The position numbers and the translations under genes are program-made. A DNA stretch of 64,000 bases, taken from assembly GCA_023402395.1 (NCBI GenBank), contig JAEYGI010000050.1:69643-133642 (forward strand), written 5' to 3'. The notes below the pieces were generated by a model. It was not told the DNA's origin and made no database searches. It worked only from the letters and a program-made list of their open reading frames with translations. Shown here piece after piece: positions 26,518 to 36,040 of the stretch; position 1 is the first letter of the stretch, and every line of letters begins with the position of its first letter. The DNA is from Bacillota bacterium. Its GTDB lineage: Bacteria > Bacillota > UBA4882 > UBA8346.

Positions 26518-27861
26518 TTACTTAATCAAGGTATCCAGCAGCAGGCTTAAATCGTCTAGCTTTTCCAATTCACCGATTAATGAAGCGGAACATTTTACTT
26601 TTTCCAAAGGCAGGGCGCGACCAGCACACATTTCGTATTTTTCCATTACTTCACGATCAGACATCGGATTATACAATGGATGGCCCTTCGAATAAGCAAC
26701 CCTATGGGTATATTCGTTAGCATCTTTCATGATAATGCGTACTTTATGTTGTTCGAGGCCCTCCTTCTGAGGGACATGTTTAATTTTGCCTAACATCGTT
26801 TGAGTTGCTTCGCTTACCAGCCGTTCTTCCTCAAACTGTTCCAAACCCAACCTTCCATCGAGCAGGCACAAGGCTATTCCATAGCCAAGGCTATAGCGCG
26901 CCTCCAGTACCGTCTTAGGATGTAAATACCGATAGGTAGGCTTGTCCGGCTGCAAATCAACTTCGACCCGCTCAACTTGATCGGCACCTAGATTATAGGT
27001 ATGTACCAGATGAAGCACTGCGTCAATGACCCGGTGATGCGCCCAGCAGTTCGGATACGGTTTAATGGTAATTCCCGGATTAATCAGCCGAAAAGGCGCA
27101 CCCAGGCTCTCGGTTAAAGCTTCAATATGGTATTCGCCCGGCCCGCATAGCGCATCCATCAATCCAAACCGACCCTCCAGCGGCTGTTGATCGGCTGTAA
27201 ATCCCTGCTTCGCGAGATGCGCGGCGATAATACCGTTCCGGCTGGCGTTGCCGGCATGTAGTCCCATACTCATGTTTCCAATGTTTTGACTCAAGCCCGC
27301 GCCCATGGAAGCGGCTATACCTGCCGCAAACAGGCTTTGGGACAGATCCAGCTTCATCAGTTTAGAAGCAAGCGCCGCCGAAGCAACCGCTCCAAAGAAA
27401 CCCGAGGGATGCCAGCCCCGTTTGCGCATTTCCCATGCTTCTTCGGTCACCGCATTCAATCGTTGAAATACATCATAAGCGAGCACCTGAGCCGTGATAA
27501 TTTCCTTGCCGCTCAAATGGTAGAAATCCCCCAATGCCAGCAACCCCGGGACAATCGTCACTGACGGATGGGATGGACCGGAATCGTCAAAGCATATAGT
27601 ATGGGCGAGAATGCCATTGGCAAAGGCGGCATTATCAACCGTTGTTTTGTGCCCCGTCCCAACCACCCGGCACGCGCCCGTCGTCTGAACTGCATCAAAG
27701 TAGCGTTGAACAATACCCGAGCGAACTTCTGCCACCTCGGCTAAAGCCGATCCAACGCAGTCCAAGAAATGTTTTTTCGCTAAGGCAATGGCTTCCGCTG
27801 GAAGGTTTTCGTATTTGGTATCCAAAACAAACTCGATAAGCTGCTTAGTATATGACTGCAT
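26518..27861 (-). CDS. MmgE/PrpD family protein (copy 1)
   Basis: The 447-residue protein belongs to the family of 2-methylcitrate dehydratase (PrpD), cis-aconitate decarboxylase and iminodisuccinate epimerase. Family blocks are HTICFDDSGPSHPSVTIVPGLLALGD at about 91-116, WHPSGFFGAVASAA and KPYPNCWAHHRVIDA near residue 268. It is separated from the aminotransferase TTG by 87 bp, part of which is leader, and probably heads the citCDEFXG transcript. It is one of three PrpD-like genes in the island. The reaction may be dehydration, decarboxylation or epimerisation. Confidence 0.8.
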   Translation of the reverse strand: MQSYTKQLIEFVLDTKYENLPAEAIALAKKHFLDCVGSALAEVAEVRSGIVQRYFDAVQTTGACRVVGTGHKTTVDNAAFANGILAHTICFDDSGPSHPSVTIVPGLLALGDFYHLSGKEIITAQVLAYDVFQRLNAVTEEAWEMRKRGWHPSGFFGAVASAALASKLMKLDLSQSLFAAGIAASMGAGLSQNIGNMSMGLHAGNASRNGIIAAHLAKQGFTADQQPLEGRFGLMDALCGPGEYHIEALTESLGAPFRLINPGITIKPYPNCWAHHRVIDAVLHLVHTYNLGADQVERVEVDLQPDKPTYRYLHPKTVLEARYSLGYGIALCLLDGRLGLEQFEEERLVSEATQTMLGKIKHVPQKEGLEQHKVRIIMKDANEYTHRVAYSKGHPLYNPMSDREVMEKYEMCAGRALPLEKVKCSASLIGELEKLDDLSLLLDTLIK

Positions 27862-28187
27862 TGTAATTCCCCTCTATAAATTTGCAAACTTTGTAAGCTC
27901 TCAAAGTACCAAATCAAAATGGACTTTATTTTCCTGCATCGTGTCTATGTCACTCAGACAATAAAGTTGGACATGATACATGCCAGAACCGACAAGAACG
28001 CTTGCTCCTGACGCACGCCGCCGGCCTGCTTAAATGATTATCCCAATCCGTCCAATGGATTTGGAGATTTTTAATGGAGCTCTCCCTTGTTTGGCTTACA
28101 ACTTATTGATTCAGGTAAAACAAAGGAGAGCTTTTGAAAATTGGTTACCCAGTAGACTGTTATACATTTCCAGAATCTAATTGGTTT
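27862..28187. other. Intergenic stretch with large palindrome and a gene-like remnant
   Basis: A hairpin pairs AGCTCTCCCTTGTTT (28078-28092) with AAACAAAGGAGAGCT (28118-28132), 15-bp arms with one mismatch and a 25-base loop. It lies downstream of the tct genes but is not followed by a T run on the minus strand. At about 27900-28000 a minus-strand frame without a start reads GASVLVGSGMYHVQLY and ends at a TGA; it looks like a coding remnant but I cannot identify it. A promoter for the PrpD/cit operon must also lie here. Confidence 0.45.
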
Positions 28188-29693
28188 TCATGACTTAACC
28201 GTTTGCACTCTCAAACGGTTTATCAAGGCTTTTCCCAACGGCCAGACAATAATTATCAACGATAAGGAAACCATCGTCGCGGACAAGGGATACGCAAAAA
28301 ACTTACTTAAATCCCCATGGAAAAGCGAGGCCGATTGTCTGAAACTATCCTCCAGCATGGAACCCACTACCATCCCCAATGCCAAAGGAGCCACATCAAA
28401 CCTATTTTTACGCAAAACATAGCCGAGAATTCCAAAAATAGCCAAAACCCACAGATCAATCATGCTATTCCGTACTGAAAATGCTCCCAGCACGCAAAAG
28501 ATGATAATTAACGGCATCAAAAACATTTCCTTGACGCGGGCCACTTGGGCAAATATGCTTACTAACGGTAAGTTCAAAATCAGCAGCATAACATTGCCAA
28601 TATACATACTGGCGATCAAGCCCCAAAATACTCCCGGATGCTCTACTATTAAGGTTGGACCAGGAATGACATTATGCAACATAAAAGCGCCTAACAAAAT
28701 CGCCGGCAATGGCGCAAAAGGGACTCCCAAGGAAAGTAACGGAACCAGAGTACCGCACGCGGCCCCGTTATTGGCGGTTTCCGGGCCGGCCACCCCTTCA
28801 ATGGCGCCTTGTCCGAATTCCTCTGGATGTTTACTTAGTTTCTTTTCAATCCCGTACGATGCAAAAGTGCTGAGAATGGCGGCTGGACCAGGGATTAACC
28901 CAAATAGGAATCCCAACACGCTCCCTCGGGCAATGGGTCCCGTGCTTCTTTGAAAATCCTTTTTACACGGCCAAAGTTCCTTAAACTTGAATTTCATGAT
29001 TTCTTTCTTAACCAGGATCTCCTCGGCGCCGCTTAGGACTTCGGCGATTCCGTAAAGCCCCATAATCACCGGAATGAAATCGAATCCCATCAGCAACGCA
29101 TTGCTGCCAAAGGTAAAGCGCGTCACTCCTCCGATCGGATCAACTCCAATCGTGACCAGCATAATCCCGAAAAACATCATAATATATGATTTCAGCATAT
29201 CCTTTCCGGTAAGCCGGGTTAAAAGCAAGAGTCCCAGCAAAGCGATGCAAAAGTATTCCGGCGGTCCGAATTTGATCGCTATTTTCGCCAAAAAAGGCGC
29301 CAGGAACATGATAAAAACAACGCCAAGCGTCCCGGCTACGAACGATCCAATCGCTGAAATGGAGAGAGCCGCGCCGGCTCGTCCCTTTTTAGCCATTTGG
29401 TTACCATCAATGCAAGTGATAACTGAAGCCGCTTCACCGGGAACATTGACTAAAATTGATGTAATCGACCCGCCATACATCGAACCATAAAAGATCCCGG
29501 CCAACATGATTAAAGCGCCTGTCACATCGAGATTAAAAGTGAATGGCAACAGCAAGGAGACGGCGCCGACCGGACCCAAACCCGGCAACACTCCCACCAG
29601 GGTGCCCAGCAACGCTCCCATAAAACATAATAATAAGTTCTGTGCGGATAACGCAGTGACAAATCCGCCTAACAAACCATCAATTCCCAACAA
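28188..29693 (-). CDS. tctA: Tripartite tricarboxylate transporter, large permease
   Basis: The 501-residue protein has about a dozen hydrophobic segments and the TctA signature LGTLVGVLPGLGPVGAVSLLLP near residues 29-50, plus GGSITSILVNVPGEAASVITC. It starts at a TTG (29693) behind AGGAGGTGAAG. It forms the channel of a secondary, binding-protein-dependent carboxylate importer with TctB and TctC. The neighbourhood predicts a citrate-like substrate, but TctA sequence does not reveal it. Confidence 0.92.
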   Translation of the reverse strand: MLGIDGLLGGFVTALSAQNLLLCFMGALLGTLVGVLPGLGPVGAVSLLLPFTFNLDVTGALIMLAGIFYGSMYGGSITSILVNVPGEAASVITCIDGNQMAKKGRAGAALSISAIGSFVAGTLGVVFIMFLAPFLAKIAIKFGPPEYFCIALLGLLLLTRLTGKDMLKSYIMMFFGIMLVTIGVDPIGGVTRFTFGSNALLMGFDFIPVIMGLYGIAEVLSGAEEILVKKEIMKFKFKELWPCKKDFQRSTGPIARGSVLGFLFGLIPGPAAILSTFASYGIEKKLSKHPEEFGQGAIEGVAGPETANNGAACGTLVPLLSLGVPFAPLPAILLGAFMLHNVIPGPTLIVEHPGVFWGLIASMYIGNVMLLILNLPLVSIFAQVARVKEMFLMPLIIIFCVLGAFSVRNSMIDLWVLAIFGILGYVLRKNRFDVAPLALGMVVGSMLEDSFRQSASLFHGDLSKFFAYPLSATMVSLSLIIIVWPLGKALINRLRVQTVKS

Positions 29694-29706
29694 TCCGCTT
29701 CACCTC

Positions 29707-30171
29707 CTATGATCCGAAAATTAAATCCAGAATCGGTTCCGGCAGGGGTAATTGTAGCCAAACTTGAAAAAGGATCACTGAAAAAACCGTTGTAATAAGG
29801 CTAAATATTATGTTTCCTTTCCAATTGTCGCCGCCAAAAATACGCACCGATACCAGCAGCACCAAGAAAGTGCTGAGTTTGAATCCGATCAATGCAATCA
29901 AAAACACATAGGCTAAAATTGTCCCCGCGATTTTTATGACTCTCGCGGTAACATCTCGGCCCGCGGATGATCTTTCCACGCTCGTTTCGCGGCGGAATAA
30001 AAGAATGCTTGAGAAAATAATCATCAGCATACCGATTATAATTGGTATAAATCCTTCCCCTGGGGCGCTGAAAGTCCCCAGGGTCAAGCTCCGAGACGAT
30101 AAGACATAAAAAACACCGATTAAAAGAAAGAATGAACTGAGTAGTTTATCCACAGTCAATCTTATTTTCAT
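29707..30171 (-). CDS. tctB: Tripartite tricarboxylate transporter, small permease
   Basis: This 154-residue protein has four predicted membrane segments with the TctB pattern (LLSSFFLLIGVFYVLSSRSL at the start, GAPGEGFIPIIIG-type motif as APGEGFIPIIIGMLMI near residue 35). Its ATG overlaps the TctC stop. It ends 14 bp before the tctA start. Confidence 0.88.
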   Translation of the reverse strand: MKIRLTVDKLLSSFFLLIGVFYVLSSRSLTLGTFSAPGEGFIPIIIGMLMIIFSSILLFRRETSVERSSAGRDVTARVIKIAGTILAYVFLIALIGFKLSTFLVLLVSVRIFGGDNWKGNIIFSLITTVFSVILFQVWLQLPLPEPILDLIFGS

Positions 30172-31151
30172 TTAACCATCCCCAGTTTCTGATAAATCCC
30201 TCCGGATATCTCGTACCACTCCTTGAAGAATTTTTTGCTCTGACTGGTGGTGCCGTACCCAGGACCATAACCCATGGGAAGCAACGTATCGACAAATTTC
30301 TCATCCGCAACGATGTTTTTCATCAACCCGCGAAGTTCCCTCAGAGTGCCGGAAGGAATATTATTGGGCGCCACGATAAAGTGCGCTCCCCCAAAGACAT
30401 TAACGTTAAAACCCTGCTCTTTAACGGTGGGTACATCCTTGAGATCTACTGTTTCGATCCGTTTCTGGCTGAATACCGTTAAAAGCTTTACTTCTTTTGC
30501 TTTGTACATGCCTAGGATCTCGGTCACATTAAACATGGCGGCATCCACATGCCCCCCCAAGAGCGCCGGGATTACGGGGCCACTTCCTTGAAACGGCACG
30601 AAATTCAGATCAATATTGGCGATTTGACAAAAATATTCGGCGGTAAGATGTTGCACAGTCCCTTTGCCGGGGACCCCGACATTCATTTTAGGATTCTTTT
30701 TAACATAATCCACGAATTCCTTCAAATTGTTCCAAGGAGCATCCTTTCTTACTACGAGAGCATATCGGGAGTTGCCAATCTGACAAATAGGGGTATAACT
30801 ATCTAAATTATACGGGGCTTTAATCAAGTGCAAGGCTGAACATGTCTCTCCCGCCGAGCCAAGGCCAAGAGTATAGCCGTCCGGTTTAGATGTAACCACT
30901 TCATTGATGCCAATGGTTCCCGAACCACCGGGACGGTTAACGACATTGATCGGTTGACTGATATATTTTTTACTCACATCAGAAATAAGCCTGGCTAATA
31001 AATCGCTGATCCCGCCGGCCGAGAAAGGTACTATCAGGGTAATGGGTTTTGCCGGGAAGTTTTTTGCGGCCGATACATTGCAAGTGATCATCATGAAAGT
31101 AAGCACTAATAAGACAACTGCGGCTCTGCCCAATCTGTTTAATTTTCTCAT
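30168..31151 (-). CDS. tctC: Tripartite tricarboxylate transporter, substrate-binding protein (Bug family)
   Basis: The ATG at 31151 behind AGGGGGAG gives 327 residues. A signal peptide (about 1-28, LGRAAVVLLVLTFMMITCNVSA) is followed by FPAKPITLIVPFSAGGISDLLAR, the standard Bug-family start, and VNRPGGSGTIGINEV. The mature protein would bind the carboxylate outside the membrane and hand it to TctAB. LVTC-like residues near MITCNV could form a weak lipobox. Confidence 0.9.
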   Translation of the reverse strand: MRKLNRLGRAAVVLLVLTFMMITCNVSAAKNFPAKPITLIVPFSAGGISDLLARLISDVSKKYISQPINVVNRPGGSGTIGINEVVTSKPDGYTLGLGSAGETCSALHLIKAPYNLDSYTPICQIGNSRYALVVRKDAPWNNLKEFVDYVKKNPKMNVGVPGKGTVQHLTAEYFCQIANIDLNFVPFQGSGPVIPALLGGHVDAAMFNVTEILGMYKAKEVKLLTVFSQKRIETVDLKDVPTVKEQGFNVNVFGGAHFIVAPNNIPSGTLRELRGLMKNIVADEKFVDTLLPMGYGPGYGTTSQSKKFFKEWYEISGGIYQKLGMVK

Positions 31152-31217
31152 TTTTCTCCCCCTAAAATTCATTTTTGCGAGTCATTTCATAGGACTCGGA
31201 TCTCCTAAAAACAAAAA

Positions 31218-32456
31218 CTAAAGTTTACCCACTCGATTAAGTTCTCTTGACCAATTGGGGAATACTTCACAACCGGTTTCCGTGACCACAATGGAATCTT
31301 CCATGTTAAATCCACCCAGCCCATGGATGTACAAAGGCGTTTCGATGGAAAACGTCATGTTCGGTTCTAGAACGGTATGATCGCTGGGCGCGATGAAAGG
31401 CGGGCGTTCCCCTTTGGCAATCCCAATAGCATGACCCAAATGTCCTCTGGTATAAGCGCTTAACCCGGTGCCGGCGTTTCGAATCGCCTCTTGTCCAATA
31501 TGGAAAACCTCGGAACATTTTATACCGGGTTTGATCGCCTCAATCATTTTTTCGAAACCAATTCGTAAAGTCGAATAAATTCGGCGCGGCAATTCAGCCG
31601 GTTCGCTGCCAACCACGAAACTTCGTCCAATATCCGAGCAATAACCGCGTAAATTCACTCCCGGATCAAAGAAAATGATATCTCCCGGAACCGAGCGATA
31701 ACTTGGTGAACCTGGTTTTGGCGCGAAATCACCTCCTATTGACATAGTGCACTTCATGTTTTGAAAGCCCAAACCCGGATTAGCTGCGGCAAGTCGTAAA
31801 CAATGCATCTGATATTTGGTTCTGACCTCACCTACAGTCAATCCCAGTAAGTCTTCACTCATAGTCGCCACCGACGCGTCTTTCGCCATTTGAGTCGCTG
31901 CTTTGAGTATTTCAATTTCCTTCTGGGTCTTTACGACCTGCAAATCCCACAAGAGACGACTGCTGTCCACAATTTTAGCATCGGGTAATTCCTTCCGTAC
32001 AAGGGAAATGGCGTGATCGCAAATGAAATCAAGTTCAATACCGATCGTCCCCTTGGCCAAACCCCGGTCGCGAATGATTTTCGCGGCGGTAGAGATGTTA
32101 TATTCCATGCTGTACTGGATGGGTTTTTCAACCCGCTTGAGATTCCCGGATATAACATCCTCGACATTATAGATTTCCACCCAATTCGGGAAAATATGGA
32201 CATCTTGAATCCACGAGGACCTTGCCGCTTTCTCTTCCCAGGCGCTGGCAATCATGGCCGGCTCTTTTCTTTCGTCTGCTGGCACGATCGCGATAGCAAT
32301 AAGCTGACGGCCTGAACCCGGATTGGAATCCATACCTCCGGTATGGTTTTGGAAACCGGTTATATAGTAAAACGACTCCGGTTTTACTACCATCAGGGCA
32401 TCGATTTTCGCCTCCTTAAGTTTTTTCTGAATCCGCGGCAATTTTTCAGATGACAT
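31218..32456 (-). CDS. M24 family peptidase (Xaa-Pro dipeptidase/creatinase-like)
   Basis: The ATG at 32456 follows GGAGG and gives 412 residues. An N-terminal creatinase-like domain precedes the pita-bread domain with the expected metal ligands: DPGVNLRGYCSDIGRSF, a histidine in GHLGHAIGI, and glutamates in SIETPLYIHGLGGFNMEDSIVVTETG. It may be a peptidase, or an amidinohydrolase-like enzyme acting on a C-N bond in the island's substrate. No separate promoter is obvious, and it lies between tctC and the PLP enzyme. Confidence 0.8.
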   Translation of the reverse strand: MSSEKLPRIQKKLKEAKIDALMVVKPESFYYITGFQNHTGGMDSNPGSGRQLIAIAIVPADERKEPAMIASAWEEKAARSSWIQDVHIFPNWVEIYNVEDVISGNLKRVEKPIQYSMEYNISTAAKIIRDRGLAKGTIGIELDFICDHAISLVRKELPDAKIVDSSRLLWDLQVVKTQKEIEILKAATQMAKDASVATMSEDLLGLTVGEVRTKYQMHCLRLAAANPGLGFQNMKCTMSIGGDFAPKPGSPSYRSVPGDIIFFDPGVNLRGYCSDIGRSFVVGSEPAELPRRIYSTLRIGFEKMIEAIKPGIKCSEVFHIGQEAIRNAGTGLSAYTRGHLGHAIGIAKGERPPFIAPSDHTVLEPNMTFSIETPLYIHGLGGFNMEDSIVVTETGCEVFPNWSRELNRVGKL

Positions 32457-32635
32457 TTTTGGTTCCTCCATTATTATTATTTGATCGGGTGTGCATTACC
32501 ACGCAACTAAATGTTTAACTATAGCCTCCCAGTTACCATAAACAAAACCAAATAACCAGACAATCGTTGGAACTTTTCACCTCCCTTGGGAACGTAGCTT
32601 CCTTGAGTTACAACGAAATCGTAGCCAAGGTTTGC

Positions 32636-33742
32636 TCACAGACAATCCTTGACATCCATCGAAATAACAATATGTTGTTTCCCAACCCATAACTCTTTGG
32701 TAAAAGCGTCGGCCTGATGCTCACTAAACAATGCAGGGACCCCTCCGGTATGGATAAAAAGAACACTCGATCCGTGGGGAATCTTTTTGGTCTCAATTAA
32801 ATCCAACAACGCGGTAAAGGCTTTTCCGGTATAAACGGGATCTACAAACAAGCCTTCGATTCTAGCAAGGCGATAGATTGTTTGAAATGTTTGTGGATCA
32901 GGGGCATCGTATTCGCCCCCGTATTCCCCCAAGATTCGTAATTCATCGGCTTGAACCGTGATGCCCAACTCATTTTTTTCGCTAACTTCATTGATGAATG
33001 TAGCCATTGCCACATTGTATTCCCTGGAATATGGACTGACAGTAGCGCCAATTACTTCAAATGGGGCATGAAAGTACTTCGAACCCAGCCACAGTCCGGC
33101 GAAAGTTCCCTTGGAACCAGAGGCGCATATTACATAATCAATCTTTTGATTGATTGTTTCAAGTTGCTCCATGATCTCCTTAACCGCGAAAAAGTAGCCC
33201 ATACATCCGAGCGAAGTGCTGCCGCCACTCGGTATCTCATAAACCCTTTCACCTTTGTCTTCGTATATTTTAATTACTTTCTTGGCGACAGCTCTTCTCA
33301 ACGCCGCAGTCTCAGCCTTAATGACATGAGGCGGCTTTCCCGCGGAATTATTATTGATACTGGACATATCCATAAAGATCACATCACAGCCTAAAATTGC
33401 GTCAAGTAACAGATTTCCGCTAAGTCGTTCCGGAGGAACTGTTGAATTCATATTGGCGATAATGATGGATTTCATCCCATATTTACAGGCATAAGCCGCT
33501 GTCTGCCGGCCGTGATTAGTCTGAACCCCACCGAATGTCAGCAAGGTGGTATACCCCGCATCTTTGGCTTCTTTGACAAGATAATCAAGTTTTCTCTGCT
33601 TATTTCCGCCGAACCCAAGCCCACTTAAATCATCCCTTTTGATGAAAACATTCGATCCTAATTGGGCGCTTAACCGTTCCAACTTATAAAGTGGCGTGGG
33701 AAATATCCCGGTTTCTACCTTTGCCATCTCTTCCAACTTCAT
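32636..33742 (-). CDS. D-cysteine desulfhydrase/ACC deaminase family PLP enzyme
   Basis: The 368-residue fold-type II PLP enzyme starts at an ATG behind GGAGGAGG. FPTPLYKLERLSAQLG, IKRDDLSGLGFGGNKQRKLDYL with the PLP lysine (K52 region) and TFGGVQTNHGRQTAAYA are the family blocks. Members deaminate or desulfurate small amino acids such as D-cysteine, ACC or 2,3-diaminopropionate. It is a second nitrogen- or sulfur-removing enzyme in the island besides the MalY/PatB protein. The exact substrate is unknown. Confidence 0.82.
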   Translation of the reverse strand: MKLEEMAKVETGIFPTPLYKLERLSAQLGSNVFIKRDDLSGLGFGGNKQRKLDYLVKEAKDAGYTTLLTFGGVQTNHGRQTAAYACKYGMKSIIIANMNSTVPPERLSGNLLLDAILGCDVIFMDMSSINNNSAGKPPHVIKAETAALRRAVAKKVIKIYEDKGERVYEIPSGGSTSLGCMGYFFAVKEIMEQLETINQKIDYVICASGSKGTFAGLWLGSKYFHAPFEVIGATVSPYSREYNVAMATFINEVSEKNELGITVQADELRILGEYGGEYDAPDPQTFQTIYRLARIEGLFVDPVYTGKAFTALLDLIETKKIPHGSSVLFIHTGGVPALFSEHQADAFTKELWVGKQHIVISMDVKDCL

Positions 33743-33772
33743 CTAAATCCTCCTCCCCATTTGCAGCATGGA

Positions 33773-36040
33773 TCAGCCCTGATTTCGATAATAATTAATC
33801 AAACACCCGCTCAAAATAATATCCCGCTCTTCCACCGTAAGATTTGACAACTGCATTGACACCGCCTGTCGGGTACCTGATTCCTTGATAAGTGTCCCTT
33901 CAATGCTTTGTTTTCCCCGCTTGACTTGACCACGGATATTTTCGATATAAAGGCAATTGTTGACCTCAAACAAGGAGAAGGTCGGCTCATCCGTGATGAA
34001 CGGGAGCATTCCCCAATTTATAAGATTTGATCGATACCTCTTGGTGGCATATTCCAGCGCAATATTGGCATCTCCACCCAAAACTCTCTGACATGATGCG
34101 GCTTGTTCCCGGGCGGACCCATCCCCCGGGCGCTTGGCAACCACTAAACTGCCAATTCCCGTCGTAGCCAGGAGTTTTTTCGCCTCATCTTTGCTCAAGC
34201 TTAACTTGTCCGCCAAAAATTGAACCGTTGATTCCCCATGCGCTTTATCAAGGTTTTGAACAGATTTAGCTCTGGCGACATACTGCGGTTCCTTCCGAGA
34301 AAGGGTGAAGTCGGCAAGTTTGAGTGGATTAGAACGAAGGGACGAAGTTTCTCCAGAAGGAATGAGTTCATCGGTAGTAGTCACTTCGTCCTCAATAACC
34401 GCAACGGCAACCAGCAATAAATTCTCCGGTAGAGAACGAATGGTTGGCCACATAGCAATTCCCGGCCCCATGATTAATTCTTCTTCCGGCTTGGGGTTCC
34501 CATAACCGTTGTAGACCCGGTGAGCATAGATATCTGGGTCGTAGCGATAAGAATCACTGATATCTTTGGTATCCATACCCATGATATACGGGTCGTCCAT
34601 CGCGCTGGTCAACCTGCCGGAGCGCTTCGCCGTTGCGGCAATGGAACGTGCATCCATCAGCGCCACGCTGGCAATTTGATTATTAGCCGGCTTTGATCCT
34701 TCCCGATGTGGGAAATTTCGTGTGGCATGGCGAATACTTAATGCACCGTTGGCTGGAGTATCTCCCGCCCCGAAACACGGGCCACAAAAAGCGGTGCGCA
34801 CTGTCGCTCCTGTTTTTAAAAGTTTCGCGATATAGTCTTGATGAGTCAGATCCAACAGCACCGGTTGACTTGACGGATAAATACTCAACTCAAAATGGTC
34901 GTTGCCAATATATGAATCCTTTAAGATATCCGCTATAATCGCAATATTCTCAAATGTTCCCCCAGAACAACCAACGACCACTGCCTGTTCGACATGAAAT
35001 CCATCTTTCCGAAGTTTGTTGATCAAATTCAACTTTAAAGATTTATTCTCAATCTGTTCTTCCGCTTTTCGCTCTACTTCCCGGAGAATATCGCCAGGGT
35101 TTTGCAACAGTTCCCTGATCGTATACGTATTTGACGGATGAAACGGAAGAGCGATCATCGGTTCCAACTCACCCAAGTTTACCATTACCATTCCGTCATA
35201 GAGGCTGTTGTTCCCGGGAACAAGCTCTTTATAGCTTTCCGGGCGACCATGTTTTTCAAAATACTGCCTGACCTTACCGTCGGTCTGCCAGATTGTCGAA
35301 AGGCATGTGGTTTCGGTCATCATCACATCAATCCCGCCCCGAAATTCAACCGACAGATTGGCGACGCCAGGCCCGATAAATTCCATCACCTTATTTTTAA
35401 CAAAACCGTTTTTAAAGACTGCCCCAATAATAGCCAGCGCCACGTCCATCGGACCGACCGCCGAACTAGGGGTGCCTTCAAGATATACGGCGATAATTTG
35501 AGGGCTGGGGATATCATAGGTTTTTCCCAAAAGTTGCTTGACCAGCTCCGGCCCGCCTTCGCCAAACCCCATGGTGCCTAATGCTCCGTACCGGGTATGA
35601 CTGTCCGAGCCCAAAAGCATGCCGCCGCAAAAGGCCATCGTTTCCCGCATATATTGATGCATGACCGCCTGATGCGGAGGCAGATAAATCCCGCCGAAAC
35701 GTTTGGCCGACGATAACGCGAACAAATGATCATCCGCATTGATGGTGCCGCCGGTCGCGCAAAGACTGTTATGGCAATTTGTCAACACATAAGGCAACTC
35801 GAACCTAGTCATGCCGCTGGCCAAAGCGGTTTGAATCACTCCCACCGCTGTCAAATCATGCGAAGTCAGTCCGTCGAACCGTAAAGCCAAACTTCCACTG
35901 TCACTTTTGTTATGCGCCTTTATTATTTTGGCCGCAATCGTATTTTCTCGAGCCTGTAAGGGTGTATCGACGGGATTTACAATCATGACGCCGGCAGCGC
36001 CGTTCCTTACCAGCACCGGCTCGCCAATCAGTCTAATCAT
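33773..36040 (-). CDS. Aconitase-superfamily hydratase, YbhJ-like (755 residues)
   Basis: Domains 1-3 of the aconitase fold (about 30-480) are followed by a linker and a swivel domain (about 600-720) in one chain. LLGSDSHTRYGALGTMGFGEGG is a conserved substrate loop. The iron-sulfur cysteines are in VVVGCSGGT and TAFCGPCFGAGDTP; the swivel motif appears as GDGSAREQAA. Length and features match E. coli YbhJ, an aconitase homologue of unknown function, better than AcnA or AcnB. It overlaps the PrpD copy 2 gene by four bases. It probably adds or removes water on a citrate/aconitate-like acid. Confidence 0.8.
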   Translation of the reverse strand: MIRLIGEPVLVRNGAAGVMIVNPVDTPLQARENTIAAKIIKAHNKSDSGSLALRFDGLTSHDLTAVGVIQTALASGMTRFELPYVLTNCHNSLCATGGTINADDHLFALSSAKRFGGIYLPPHQAVMHQYMRETMAFCGGMLLGSDSHTRYGALGTMGFGEGGPELVKQLLGKTYDIPSPQIIAVYLEGTPSSAVGPMDVALAIIGAVFKNGFVKNKVMEFIGPGVANLSVEFRGGIDVMMTETTCLSTIWQTDGKVRQYFEKHGRPESYKELVPGNNSLYDGMVMVNLGELEPMIALPFHPSNTYTIRELLQNPGDILREVERKAEEQIENKSLKLNLINKLRKDGFHVEQAVVVGCSGGTFENIAIIADILKDSYIGNDHFELSIYPSSQPVLLDLTHQDYIAKLLKTGATVRTAFCGPCFGAGDTPANGALSIRHATRNFPHREGSKPANNQIASVALMDARSIAATAKRSGRLTSAMDDPYIMGMDTKDISDSYRYDPDIYAHRVYNGYGNPKPEEELIMGPGIAMWPTIRSLPENLLLVAVAVIEDEVTTTDELIPSGETSSLRSNPLKLADFTLSRKEPQYVARAKSVQNLDKAHGESTVQFLADKLSLSKDEAKKLLATTGIGSLVVAKRPGDGSAREQAASCQRVLGGDANIALEYATKRYRSNLINWGMLPFITDEPTFSLFEVNNCLYIENIRGQVKRGKQSIEGTLIKESGTRQAVSMQLSNLTVEERDIILSGCLINYYRNQG

